Translations under genes and position numbers: made by a program
Notes under the pieces: generated by a model
Seen by the model: only the letters and a program-made list of their open reading frames with translations
Told to the model about the DNA's origin: nothing
Databases searched by the model: none
Shown: in pieces, positions 34,530 to 43,589 of the stretch
How positions within the stretch are numbered: position 1 is the stretch's first letter
Layout of the letters: each line of letters starts with the position of its first letter
Assembly: GCA_963667425.1 (NCBI GenBank)
Contig: OY763407.1
Location: 186,001 to 250,000, forward strand
Direction of reading: 5' to 3'
DNA length: 64,000 nt
Source of the DNA: G963667425 sp963667425 [NCBI: bacterium]
GTDB lineage: Bacteria > UBP6 > UBA1177

Positions 34530-37500
34530 ATGAAAAAGATTGCTGTAGCTTTGTTTTTATTCTTTATTCTGATTTCCTGCGGGGTGGACAACTCTGTTAG
34601 ATTTAACTCAAACAATGATGAGAATGGTATTGATTTTAACGGTGAAAAGAAAATTATGTCAGGGCTACAGCCATTGGGTTTAGGAACGGCTGTTTCTCCC
34701 TATCTTATTTCAACTCTTGACAACCTTGTCTGGATAAGTGAAAACTCTTCCGCTTGGGATAAAACTTATAAACAGACATCAAATATTGATGCTTCAGCTA
34801 CATCAACTATGAACAGTGGTGCCGGTTTTTCTCCGATAGGTAATGCGACAACAAAGTTTACAGGTTCATATGATGGTGGAGGTTTTAATATTTCCAATCT
34901 TTATATCAGTAGAGGCAGTGCGGAATATAATTCGGGTCTTTTCGGTTCGGTAAGCAGTACTGATTTGTCAAATATAAATATCGTAAATACAGATATAACG
35001 GGCGGATACAATACGGGCGGAATTGCAGGGCTTATAGACAACATGTCAAATATAACGAACTGCTCAGTTTCAGGAAGTATTTCAGGTACAAGCAACGTAG
35101 GTGGGATAGCAGGACGCGCAATGACATCATCTTCAGTCACTGTTTCATCAAACAGTGCTTCTATTATATCCAATTCGGATTATGCCGGAGGAATTTTAGG
35201 ATACTCCGCAAATTATACTACAGTTTCAAACTGTTCTAACCGCGGAACTGTTACAACTTTACAGTATGCCGGAGGAATCGCAGGTTATAATGTTGGAGGT
35301 TATATTTATAATTCCTATAACAGAGGCAGTCTCACAGCCAAGAGATATGCAGGAGGTATCGCGGGAGCTAACACCTATACAGTTGAAAACTGCTACAGCG
35401 CAGGAAATATTACGGTAGCCGAAGGTGGAAGCGGAGATTATTTTGGTGGTTTTATCGGTTCTAATAATATTGTCGCAGGGGCTGTTGTCTCAGGAAATTA
35501 TTACGACTCTGAAACTTCTGGCAGAAGCGATACGACAGGTGCTTCTCCTCTGACAACCATTAACATGAAAAACAGTTCCAGTTATTCGGGCTGGGATTTT
35601 TCCACAAGACCTCTATGGTTTATAAACAGTTTATATAATGATGGCTACCCATATCTTTCATGGGAAAGAATGAATGTAAATTCTCCTTCTGTTCAGGCAA
35701 AAGATCTTGTCCTGTCTGATTTGAAAAAAGACAGTTTAATGCTTAGCTGGACAAACGGAAACGGATTATCAAGAATTGTTTTTGTAAAAACAGGTGCTGT
35801 AACCGTAAATGTATATCCGGTACCTATCGATGGTATGACCTATTCATGCGACAGTTCTTTCGGAACCGGAACATCTCTTACTAACGGATGGTACTGTGTA
35901 TACAGCGGAACTGGAAATAATGTTACCGTTAATAATCTTGATGATGATACACTCTATTCCTTTCAGGTTTTTGAATATAACGGTTCAGCAGGAAATGAAG
36001 TTTACCTCAGAACACCGGCAAGCAGTAATCCTGTTTCTGAAAGAAGCGGTTATCTATTTGAAGGCAAAGGGACAAACAGCGAACCATTCCTCATACAGTC
36101 TCTTGATGATCTGAAAACACTTTCTGAAAATGGAAATTACTGGAATTATACTTTTAAACAGACTGCCGATATAGATGCTTCCGACACTCAGACATGGAAT
36201 AGCGGTGAAGGTTTTTATTCTATAGGAACAAGTTCCAATAATTTTGGTGGTGTATATTACGGAAATGGTCATAAAGTATCAAACCTCTATATAAATCGTC
36301 CTTCTTTAAGCCACATAGGATTTTTCGGAGTAATTTCATATGGAATTATTGATAATATAGGGATTGTCAATGCAAATATAAAAGGATTGAATTATGTAGG
36401 AGGAATAGCAGGATCAGTTAATGATTACACTAATATTGCAAGATCTTTCACGACAGGGTCTCTTGCCGGAAATTCTTATGTCGGAGGTCTTGTAGGCTAT
36501 AACGCAGATAATTCTAATATAAAGGACTCATACAGCAGTGCAAGTATAACAGCCACATCAAACGGTGGCGGAGCAATAGGCTGCAACAGTTCAAATTCAA
36601 GTATACTTAACATTTACAGCGCAGGGGTTGTCTCTGAAGGCGTAACAAATGGAGGTCTTATCGGCGTTAATGATAATGTTTCTATTGCTTCTTCAACAAG
36701 TTTTTATGATAGTCAGACTTCAGGAATGTCTGACACAGGAAAAGGTGTTCCTTTAACAACTGCGGAAATGAACACAAAGTCTACATTTACAGATGCTTCA
36801 TGGGCTTTTTATACAGGAAGTAATACGGATACAGATGTATGGATGATGGATACGAAAAATGATGGTTATCCATATTTCTACTGGGAATATAAGCTTCAGA
36901 CAATAACTTTTGGTTCTATAGATTCAAAAAAATATGGTGATGCCGATTTTAATCTTTCTGCAGTATCAGACAGTGGACTTACTGTTTCATATACTAGCTT
37001 GGATGAAAGTGTTGCAACAGTGACAGGAAACAGTGTTCATATAACCGGTGTAGGAACAACAACTATTACAGCATCCCAGCCAGGTAACGATGAATATATT
37101 GCAGCAGCCAATGTAACACAGGAACTTACAGTCAGCAAAGGAACCGCTTCAATATCTATAACCAATCTTAATTTTACTTATGACGGAGTTTTCAAAGAGC
37201 CTACAGTGACGACAACACCTGAAGGTCTTGGTTATACAGTAACATATAACGGTGTAACAACAAAACCTTATAATGCAGGAACTTATTCTGTTGTTGTTAC
37301 TATAAACAGCACTCTTTATGAAGGAACGGCCAGTACATCAATGACTATTGCAAAAGCTAACCCTGTAGTTAGTGAATGGCCTTCTGCTACAAATATTTCT
37401 TATGGACAAACTCTTGTATCGTCAGCACTGAGCGGGGGAACAGCTTCAACAGCAGGCAGTTTTGCATTTATATCTCCAGATACTGCTCCAAATGCAGGCA

Positions 37501-40259
37501 CAAGTTCTCAAAGTGTAAGATTCACTCCCACAGATGAAGCGAATTACAATACAGTTGATGGATCAGTAAATGTTACAGTGAATAAAGCTGTTCCGACTGT
37601 AACACAATGGCCTACAGCCAGTGCTATTACATATGGAGAGACACTTGCATCCTCTCTTCTAAATTATGGTTATGCATCTGTTTCAGGAACATTTGCTTTT
37701 GTTTCTCCGACTATAGCTCCAACTGTTGGAACAGCAGCTCAGACTGTCAGATTTACACCGACAGATTCAAACAACTATGCCTATGTTGACGGAACAGTAA
37801 ATGTTACAGTAAATAAAGCGACACCAACAGTAACGCAGTGGCCGTCGGCATCAAATATAATTTACGGGCAGGCTCTTTCAGTGTCATCACTCACAAATGG
37901 AACAGCATCTGTTCCCGGAACATTTGCATTTACATCTCCTGCTCTGAAGCCAAATGCAGGAACTAGTTTACAGAATATAACATTTACTCCAACAGATACA
38001 TTAAAATACAACACAGTTAATGGAACATCAAGTGTTACAGTAGAAAAAGCAGAGCCTAAAGTTTATAACTGGCCTACAGTTTTACTGACATATGGTCAGA
38101 AACTTTCCGAGGGAACTCTTACCGGTGCTTCAACATTACAGACAGGAACTTTTACTTTTGCAAAACCTGATGACATATTAAGTTCAGGTTTTCATAGTGT
38201 AACAATGACTTTTACTCCTGATAGCTCAAATTACACATCACTTACCGGAACAGCATCTGCAACTGTTGATAAAGCAGTACTTAATGCTATAGCCGATAAC
38301 AAATCAAAATCTTACGGAGAAGTGAATCCAGAACTTACCATAAGTTATAGTGGTTTTGTAAATGATGACAATGAAACAGCAATAACAACGATGCCTACAG
38401 CAACTACAGTTGCCACTGAAAGTTCTGTTTCTGGTACATATGAGATAACAGTAAGTGGCGGTGTGGCCTTAAATTATACATTTTCCTATGTGGCTGGAGT
38501 TCTTACTGTAAACAGTGTTTTACCAACAGTCGCAACAGGAATGTTCGCTGTAACAACTCAAACTGCAAGTTTAAATGGAAGTATAACAAGTGATGGTGGT
38601 TCATCAATTACCCAGAAAGGAATATGTATTTCTTTAAATCCTGATCCTACAATATTGAACGGTTGTAAACAGGATTCCAATATTGGCACGTCAGTAAATG
38701 TACAGTTTACATCTCTTGCTCCTGACATGGAATATCACTATAGAACATATGCTGTAAACGAAAAAGGGACAGCATATGGAGAAGACAGATCATTTACGAC
38801 ACAAAAAGCGATAGAGTTTGTGCTAGGTCAAGTTTTCAGTGTCAATGAAAATTCATCAGCTTTTACAGCAATAGGAACATTAACAATCAATGGCGATATA
38901 CAGGTAGCAGCATCGTACTCAATAACTTCAGGAAATGATGATGGTATTTTCCTGATAAACGGTAGTACTCTACAGGTCGCAGATTCTACAAAACTTGATT
39001 ATGAAACAGCAACAAAACATATTTTGACAATAAAAGTTGAAGACAATGAGAATACGGACGAAGGAACTATCAGAGTAGACTTGATAAATTTAAATGATAA
39101 TACCCCTGTTCTTCAAAATGCTGTATTTACAATATCTGAAAACGCTCCTAATGGAACAGTAGCGGGAGCTTTGACAGCAACAGATGCCGATGCCGGTCTA
39201 ACACCGCTTACATATACAATCGAATCAGGGAATGATGATAATATATTTACTATGAATTCATCAACAGGAATAATAACAGTGGTTGATAACACAAATCTTG
39301 ATTATGAAACAACAAATCGCTACGTTCTTTCTGTAAAAGTTAGTGATACATTAAATGAATCTATTGCTTCAATAACGATTGATATTACTGATGAAACAGG
39401 TACGTGTAGTGAACCTAAAGAAATCAATGCATTGCCGTTTTCTGAAAATTCAACTACAGAAAGTGGTTTCAGCACAGTAACAAATTATGGAACAGGCTGT
39501 GGCGATGCTGTTTACGGAGCAGAAGACAGAATATACAGCTATACTGTAAATGCAGGTGAAATCATAGATATTACTGCCACTCCTGAATCAGATTATGATA
39601 TAGTACTTGCAATTCAGAATGAATGCGGAGACGGCAATGAATGCAAGGCATTTACTAACAGCGGAGGAGTAGGCGTAGAAGAGACAATCAGATACGAAGC
39701 TCCTGAAAATAAAGTTATTTATATCATTGTTGAAGGTGTAGGTGGAAATGGAACATATACGCTTGAAGTAAAAGAAGCTGAAATAGAAATGCCTGACGAA
39801 GAAGCGGATTCAGACATTATCTCTGCAGATGAGGATGAAATTGCTGACGAAGAAACTGATGATGATATTTATGATGCCGATGATGAAACAGATGAAGACT
39901 TTACTGCTATAGATGAAAATGAAACTGATGATGAAGAGATTGATACTGATGATGAAGTAGATTCTGACATAACTTCTGCAGATGAGGATGAAGTTGCTGA
40001 CGAAGAAACTGATGATAATAGTTATGATGCTGATAATGAAACAGACGAGGACTTTATTTCTTCAGATGAAGATGAAAATGCTGATGAAGAGGTTGATACC
40101 GACATAACATCTTCAGATGAAGACGAAAGTATTGATGAAGAAGCGGATGACGATACATATATTTCCGATGATGAAACAGATTCTGAAGAAAGTGACAGTG
40201 ATATAGTAAAACATTCATCATCATCTGAAGGCTGCGGTTGCAGTGTTGTTTCATGGTAA
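34530..40259 (+). CDS. Giant modular surface lipoprotein
   Basis: 1909 residues. MKKIAVALFLFFILISC is a lipoprotein signal (Cys17). Domains in order, residues approximate: GLUG-type repeats 110-317 (GGIAG, GGILGYS, AGGIAGYN); a fibronectin-III-like domain 387-504; a second GLUG block 567-734; a bacterial Ig-like domain 789-871 (ATVTGNSVHITGVGTTTITA); an MBG-type domain 871-944; four ~77-residue tandem repeats 946-1250; another MBG-like domain 1250-1330; a second Fn3-like domain 1331-1428; two cadherin-like repeats 1429-1625 (FSVNENSSAFTAIGTL, FTISENAPNGTVAGALTATD); a Cys-containing PPC-like domain to ~1750; then ~140 residues of Asp/Glu-rich sequence ending SSSSEGCGCSVVSW. An adhesin or surface-layer role is likely, and cadherin and acidic parts suggest Ca2+ binding. 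The function is inferred from domains only. Confidence 0.85.
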   Translation: MKKIAVALFLFFILISCGVDNSVRFNSNNDENGIDFNGEKKIMSGLQPLGLGTAVSPYLISTLDNLVWISENSSAWDKTYKQTSNIDASATSTMNSGAGFSPIGNATTKFTGSYDGGGFNISNLYISRGSAEYNSGLFGSVSSTDLSNINIVNTDITGGYNTGGIAGLIDNMSNITNCSVSGSISGTSNVGGIAGRAMTSSSVTVSSNSASIISNSDYAGGILGYSANYTTVSNCSNRGTVTTLQYAGGIAGYNVGGYIYNSYNRGSLTAKRYAGGIAGANTYTVENCYSAGNITVAEGGSGDYFGGFIGSNNIVAGAVVSGNYYDSETSGRSDTTGASPLTTINMKNSSSYSGWDFSTRPLWFINSLYNDGYPYLSWERMNVNSPSVQAKDLVLSDLKKDSLMLSWTNGNGLSRIVFVKTGAVTVNVYPVPIDGMTYSCDSSFGTGTSLTNGWYCVYSGTGNNVTVNNLDDDTLYSFQVFEYNGSAGNEVYLRTPASSNPVSERSGYLFEGKGTNSEPFLIQSLDDLKTLSENGNYWNYTFKQTADIDASDTQTWNSGEGFYSIGTSSNNFGGVYYGNGHKVSNLYINRPSLSHIGFFGVISYGIIDNIGIVNANIKGLNYVGGIAGSVNDYTNIARSFTTGSLAGNSYVGGLVGYNADNSNIKDSYSSASITATSNGGGAIGCNSSNSSILNIYSAGVVSEGVTNGGLIGVNDNVSIASSTSFYDSQTSGMSDTGKGVPLTTAEMNTKSTFTDASWAFYTGSNTDTDVWMMDTKNDGYPYFYWEYKLQTITFGSIDSKKYGDADFNLSAVSDSGLTVSYTSLDESVATVTGNSVHITGVGTTTITASQPGNDEYIAAANVTQELTVSKGTASISITNLNFTYDGVFKEPTVTTTPEGLGYTVTYNGVTTKPYNAGTYSVVVTINSTLYEGTASTSMTIAKANPVVSEWPSATNISYGQTLVSSALSGGTASTAGSFAFISPDTAPNAGTSSQSVRFTPTDEANYNTVDGSVNVTVNKAVPTVTQWPTASAITYGETLASSLLNYGYASVSGTFAFVSPTIAPTVGTAAQTVRFTPTDSNNYAYVDGTVNVTVNKATPTVTQWPSASNIIYGQALSVSSLTNGTASVPGTFAFTSPALKPNAGTSLQNITFTPTDTLKYNTVNGTSSVTVEKAEPKVYNWPTVLLTYGQKLSEGTLTGASTLQTGTFTFAKPDDILSSGFHSVTMTFTPDSSNYTSLTGTASATVDKAVLNAIADNKSKSYGEVNPELTISYSGFVNDDNETAITTMPTATTVATESSVSGTYEITVSGGVALNYTFSYVAGVLTVNSVLPTVATGMFAVTTQTASLNGSITSDGGSSITQKGICISLNPDPTILNGCKQDSNIGTSVNVQFTSLAPDMEYHYRTYAVNEKGTAYGEDRSFTTQKAIEFVLGQVFSVNENSSAFTAIGTLTINGDIQVAASYSITSGNDDGIFLINGSTLQVADSTKLDYETATKHILTIKVEDNENTDEGTIRVDLINLNDNTPVLQNAVFTISENAPNGTVAGALTATDADAGLTPLTYTIESGNDDNIFTMNSSTGIITVVDNTNLDYETTNRYVLSVKVSDTLNESIASITIDITDETGTCSEPKEINALPFSENSTTESGFSTVTNYGTGCGDAVYGAEDRIYSYTVNAGEIIDITATPESDYDIVLAIQNECGDGNECKAFTNSGGVGVEETIRYEAPENKVIYIIVEGVGGNGTYTLEVKEAEIEMPDEEADSDIISADEDEIADEETDDDIYDADDETDEDFTAIDENETDDEEIDTDDEVDSDITSADEDEVADEETDDNSYDADNETDEDFISSDEDENADEEVDTDITSSDEDESIDEEADDDTYISDDETDSEESDSDIVKHSSSSEGCGCSVVSW
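37366..38290 (+). repeat. Four tandem ~231-bp coding repeats in the giant lipoprotein
   Basis: Units begin near 37366, 37597, 37828 and 38060. Each encodes 'V..WP.A..I.YGQ.L..S.L..G.A...GTFAF.SP...P.AGT..Q...FTPTD..NY..V.G...VTV.KA'. The first three are close; the fourth is shorter and more diverged (VYNWPTVLLTYGQKLS). Confidence 0.85.
39781..40230 (+). repeat. Asp/Glu-rich low-complexity coding tract
   Basis: About 150 codons of GAT/GAA with imperfect internal repeats built on SADEDE(I/V)ADEETDD, DADDETDEDF and DTDITSSDEDE. It forms the acidic C-terminal region of the giant lipoprotein and creates a long open frame on the opposite strand that I regard as spurious. Confidence 0.85.
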
Positions 40260-40322
40260 AATTATAAAAGATTAAAGTTTCAGTAATTAAAACTCACAAT
40301 ATATAATCAACCTAATCTTAAT

Positions 40323-40351
40323 TTGATTTTGTAAAACTGTTGTGCTAGTAT
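40323..40351 (+). promoter_or_regulatory. Promoter of the DHOD-like gene (extended -10)
   Basis: TTGATT (40323-40328) and TAGTAT (40346-40351) are 17 bases apart with TGC directly before the -10. The predicted start near 40358 lies downstream of the ATG-less upstream reading-frame extension and upstream of the chosen ATG at 40393. Confidence 0.5.
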
Positions 40352-40392
40352 GCCATGTAATAATATTGTTCCGGTTTTTGGAGGCTTTTGTT

Positions 40393-41385
40393 ATGGTTGA
40401 TTTAAGTACAAAATATTTAGGTCTTAATTTGGAAAATCCTATTGTCGTTTCCAGTTCTGGTTTTACGTCTTCTATTGAACGGATAAAAAGATGTGCAGAG
40501 TCCGGTGCCGGTGCCGTTGTTTTGAAATCTCTGTTTGAAGAACAGGTTTATTCTGATAATGTAAGTTCAGCAACAGTTCATGATACAACTTTTAATATGC
40601 ATCCTGAAGCTTTTGAATATATTCAGCAATCCTCAATAAATCTTGGTTCATCTCATTACATTGACCTTATTAAAAAGGCAAAAGATTCTGTTTCAATACC
40701 AATAATTGGAAGCCTTAACTGCATTTCTGAAGAATGGTGGAACGAATATGCGGAAGATATAGAAAATAGCGGTGTTGATGCTATTGAACTTAATATGTCA
40801 AGTATTTCCAATAATCCCAGAATTGATGGAAATGAAATTGAGGAAAAATATCTATCAATATTCAGATCTATTAAATCTCATGTTGATATTCCAATAGTTG
40901 TTAAAATAGGACCGTATTTTTCTTCTATTCCTGAAATGGTTAACAAATTTTATCTTGCAGGTGCAAAAGGTGTTGTCCTTTTTAATCGCTTTTATCAGAT
41001 AGGTATAGACCCTGAAAATTTTAAAATCGTTACAGGTTTCAAATACAGCGCAAGAGAAGAAATATCAAATTCATTAAGATGGGTTTCAATACTTTCCAAC
41101 AGGTTTGAGAACTTCAGTATTTCAGGTTCCATAGGTGTTCATGATACAGAAGATCTGATAAAAATGCTTCTTGCAGGTGCAGATGTGGCTCAGATTTGCT
41201 CTACGCTTTATCTGCATGGAGTAGGTCGAATTCGTGAAATGCTTGATGGACTCTCATCTTATATGGAAAGACACAGTTTTGAAAAAATAAATGATTTCAG
41301 AGGACGCTTATCTCAGGCTGAAAGTGATGACCCTATGGCTTATGAACGCCTCCAATACATTAAAGCGCAGGTCGGAGCAGAATAA
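40393..41385 (+). CDS. Dihydroorotate-dehydrogenase-like protein
   Basis: 330 residues from the ATG at 40393, with GGAGG 8 bases upstream and the predicted promoter between it and the earlier in-frame start at 40342. It is a TIM-barrel FMN protein of the DHOD family: MVDLSTKYLGLNLENPIVVSSSG, GAGAVVLKSLFEEQ, IPIIGSLNCIS, DAIELNMSS, IPIVVKIGPYFS, GVVLFNRFYQ, ISGSIGVHDTEDLIKMLLAGADVAQICSTLYLHG. The pattern agrees with the widespread 'dihydroorotate dehydrogenase-like' group. The catalytic-base loop of true PyrD (an N.S.PN.-type element) is not clear, so I would not call it pyrD; the true substrate is unknown. Confidence 0.82.
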   Translation: MVDLSTKYLGLNLENPIVVSSSGFTSSIERIKRCAESGAGAVVLKSLFEEQVYSDNVSSATVHDTTFNMHPEAFEYIQQSSINLGSSHYIDLIKKAKDSVSIPIIGSLNCISEEWWNEYAEDIENSGVDAIELNMSSISNNPRIDGNEIEEKYLSIFRSIKSHVDIPIVVKIGPYFSSIPEMVNKFYLAGAKGVVLFNRFYQIGIDPENFKIVTGFKYSAREEISNSLRWVSILSNRFENFSISGSIGVHDTEDLIKMLLAGADVAQICSTLYLHGVGRIREMLDGLSSYMERHSFEKINDFRGRLSQAESDDPMAYERLQYIKAQVGAE

Positions 41386-41504
41386 ATTATAAACTTTTCA
41401 TTGTTTTCAATATAGATTCTATCCGGCTATCTTTTTCATTTATTCTTCAAAAAGCTTGATTTTTTAATTAATTATGGTATTTAAGGAGACGATTATCCTT
41501 TCTT

Positions 41505-41531
41505 GGGTGGGAGTCTATCCCGCTCTTTTTT
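41505..41531 (+). promoter_or_regulatory. rimP leader hairpin followed by T-run (attenuator-like)
   Basis: GGGTGGGA (41505-41512) pairs with TCCCGCTC (41518-41525) including G-U pairs around GTCTA, followed by TTTTTT. It ends 6 bases before the rimP ribosome-binding site (AGGAGG, 41537-41542). A GC hairpin plus U-run just before rimP is a known arrangement in other bacteria (rimP leader) and would make transcription of the nusA operon sensitive to termination. Confidence 0.6.
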
Positions 41532-41551
41532 ATATTAGGAGGACATGATAT

Positions 41552-42025
41552 ATGTGGGAAGGAAGAGCAGGGGAGCTTTTTGTAAAGCTTGAACCTCTTG
41601 CCAACAGTATTGGTTTGAAAATAGTTGAACTTGATGTTCCAGTCGGTATGAATGGAGTTTTCAGGGTATATGTCGATTCTTTAGATGGAACTCCTGTTCC
41701 TGTAGATAAATGTTCAGATCTGAGTCCGGTAGTTTCAAGATTTCTTGATGTGGATGATCCTTTTCCGTTCAGATATTATCTTGAGATAAGTTCTCCCGGT
41801 CTTGACAGACCTATAAGACGATTTGAGGAAATTAAACTTTTTATAGGAAAAAAAGTTAAGATAAAACTCAAAACTATTGTTGACGGGAGAAAAAGGATAA
41901 TTGGTGTCCTTAAAGATGTAAACGAAGAAGAGAACTATTTTACAGTATCTTCCGAAGAAGGGAACGTTTACTCTATAAGAAAAGATTATGTGAGAAAAAT
42001 GAATATAATTTGGGAAGGAGATTAA
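41552..42025 (+). CDS. rimP: Ribosome maturation factor RimP
   Basis: 157 residues. RimP assists late 30S assembly. LEPLANSIGLKIVELDVP, the YLEISSPGLDRPIRRFEEI motif (~residues 75-95) and an SH3-like C-terminal domain ending IRKDYVRKMNIIWEG are family features. It starts the conserved rimP-nusA-infB operon; nusA follows after 1 base. Confidence 0.94.
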   Translation: MWEGRAGELFVKLEPLANSIGLKIVELDVPVGMNGVFRVYVDSLDGTPVPVDKCSDLSPVVSRFLDVDDPFPFRYYLEISSPGLDRPIRRFEEIKLFIGKKVKIKLKTIVDGRKRIIGVLKDVNEEENYFTVSSEEGNVYSIRKDYVRKMNIIWEGD

Positions 42026-42026
42026 C

Positions 42027-43589
42027 ATGGAGTTCAACATTAAAGAACTTGTTGATCAGCTTGAAAAAATGAAAGGTATTGCCAGAGATGTTATAATTGA
42101 TATCTTAAAAGAAGCCTTATATAAAGCTGTTCAGAAAAAACTCGGTGGCGATGCTGACGTTGATATAATTTATGATGATGCAAGCGGTGAGCTTCAGGCA
42201 TTTTATTTCAGAGAAGTAGTTAAAAATGCAAGAGACCCTGAATATGAGGTTTCTCTTGAAGAGGCTATGGAACTTAATCCTGATGTTCAGATCGGAGATA
42301 CTCTGGGTGTAAAAATGGAGCCGGATGAACTTGGAAGAATAGCTGCTCAGGTTGCAAAGCAGGTTATAATTCAGAAGATCAAAAATGTTGAAGGCGACAT
42401 GATCTATGCTGAATATAAAGATAGAAAAGGTGAAATAATAACAGGCTCTGTCCGTAGATTTGAAAAGAACGGAATCATTGTTGATATAGGTAAAACAGAA
42501 GCTTTTATTCCTTACAATCAGCAGATTCCGGGTGATAAGCCAAGAGTTAATGACAGAATAAAAGCATATATTTCAGATGTTGTTAAAACAAATTCAGGAT
42601 GCAGCATTATGCTCAGCCGTGTTAACACAATGTTTGTTCTCAAACTTTTTGAGCTTGAAGTTCCTGAAATAGCTGAAGGCGTTGTAAAAATAGAGGGTGT
42701 TGCAAGAGATGCAGGTCATCGTTCAAAAATATCTGTCCGTTCAATAGATCAGGATGTTGACCCTGTTGGTGCATGTGTCGGTCTGAAAGGTTCAAGAATT
42801 CAGAATATAGTTCATGAACTTAGCGGCGAAAAAATAGATATCGTTCCGTGGCATGAAGACTCTGTTCAATATATCTGTAACACACTTTCACCTGTTGAAG
42901 TTTCTCAGATAATAATTGATGAGGATGAACACAGCATGGATGTTATAGTTCCAGACGATCAGCTATCAGTTGCAATCGGTCGTGGCGGTGAAAACGTCCG
43001 TCTGGCATCTCAGCTAACAGGATGGAATATTGATATTCAAAGTGAAAGCCAGATGAAAATGATGCTTAATGAAGCAAAAAGAAGACTTCTTTTTATCAGC
43101 GGAATTGATGAAAGTATGGCAGATTCTTTTATAAAACTTGGCTATACTACTCTTGAAGATATAGCAACCGTTGATCCTGAAACTCTTTCAGAAATGCCCG
43201 ACATTTCTTTTGAAAGAGCTAAAGAGATAATTCTTCAGGCAAAAGAAATGCTTGAAAAAGGTCTTGGAACAGTTGAAATTGATAAAGCACTTGAAGATAA
43301 ACTTAATGTTCCGACGACCGAACTTGCATGTATTAATGATGAACTTTCAGCTTATATTGAAGAAAAAGGATACTACACTCTTGCTGATATTCAGAGTGAG
43401 CCTGACACTGAAACTTTTGCAAAAAATGCAGAGCTTTCAATAAGAAGAGCAAGACAGATAAGATATAGTCTTTCAATGTTTATTGATGACGCTCTCGGAA
43501 TCAAGAAAAATCAGACAGCTTCAGGTGTTGATGCTGACAGTTTCTTTGATTTCAGTAAAATAGGAGAATCTGATAACGATAATGACTAA
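42027..43589 (+). CDS. nusA: Transcription termination/antitermination factor NusA
   Basis: 520 residues. The order is an N-terminal RNA polymerase-binding domain (1-125), an S1 domain (GEIITGSVRRFEKNGIIVDIGKTEAFIP), KH1 with VGACVGLKGSRIQNIVHELSGEKIDIV, and KH2 with VAIGRGGENVRLASQLTGWNIDI. Two helix-hairpin-helix acidic repeats follow at ~345-500 (YTTLEDIATVDPETLSEM; YYTLADIQSEPDTETFAK), the long proteobacterial-type form. It overlaps the next gene by 8 bases. Confidence 0.96.
   Translation: MEFNIKELVDQLEKMKGIARDVIIDILKEALYKAVQKKLGGDADVDIIYDDASGELQAFYFREVVKNARDPEYEVSLEEAMELNPDVQIGDTLGVKMEPDELGRIAAQVAKQVIIQKIKNVEGDMIYAEYKDRKGEIITGSVRRFEKNGIIVDIGKTEAFIPYNQQIPGDKPRVNDRIKAYISDVVKTNSGCSIMLSRVNTMFVLKLFELEVPEIAEGVVKIEGVARDAGHRSKISVRSIDQDVDPVGACVGLKGSRIQNIVHELSGEKIDIVPWHEDSVQYICNTLSPVEVSQIIIDEDEHSMDVIVPDDQLSVAIGRGGENVRLASQLTGWNIDIQSESQMKMMLNEAKRRLLFISGIDESMADSFIKLGYTTLEDIATVDPETLSEMPDISFERAKEIILQAKEMLEKGLGTVEIDKALEDKLNVPTTELACINDELSAYIEEKGYYTLADIQSEPDTETFAKNAELSIRRARQIRYSLSMFIDDALGIKKNQTASGVDADSFFDFSKIGESDNDND

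Noticed and set aside
40054-40254. Minus-strand open frame opposite the end of the giant lipoprotein
   Set aside because: A His/Gln-rich product created by complementing the GAT/GAA repeats; no start signal.
40342-40392. Upstream start of the DHOD-like gene
   Set aside because: It would precede the predicted transcription start and add 17 hydrophobic residues not seen in the family; GGAGG fits the ATG at 40393.
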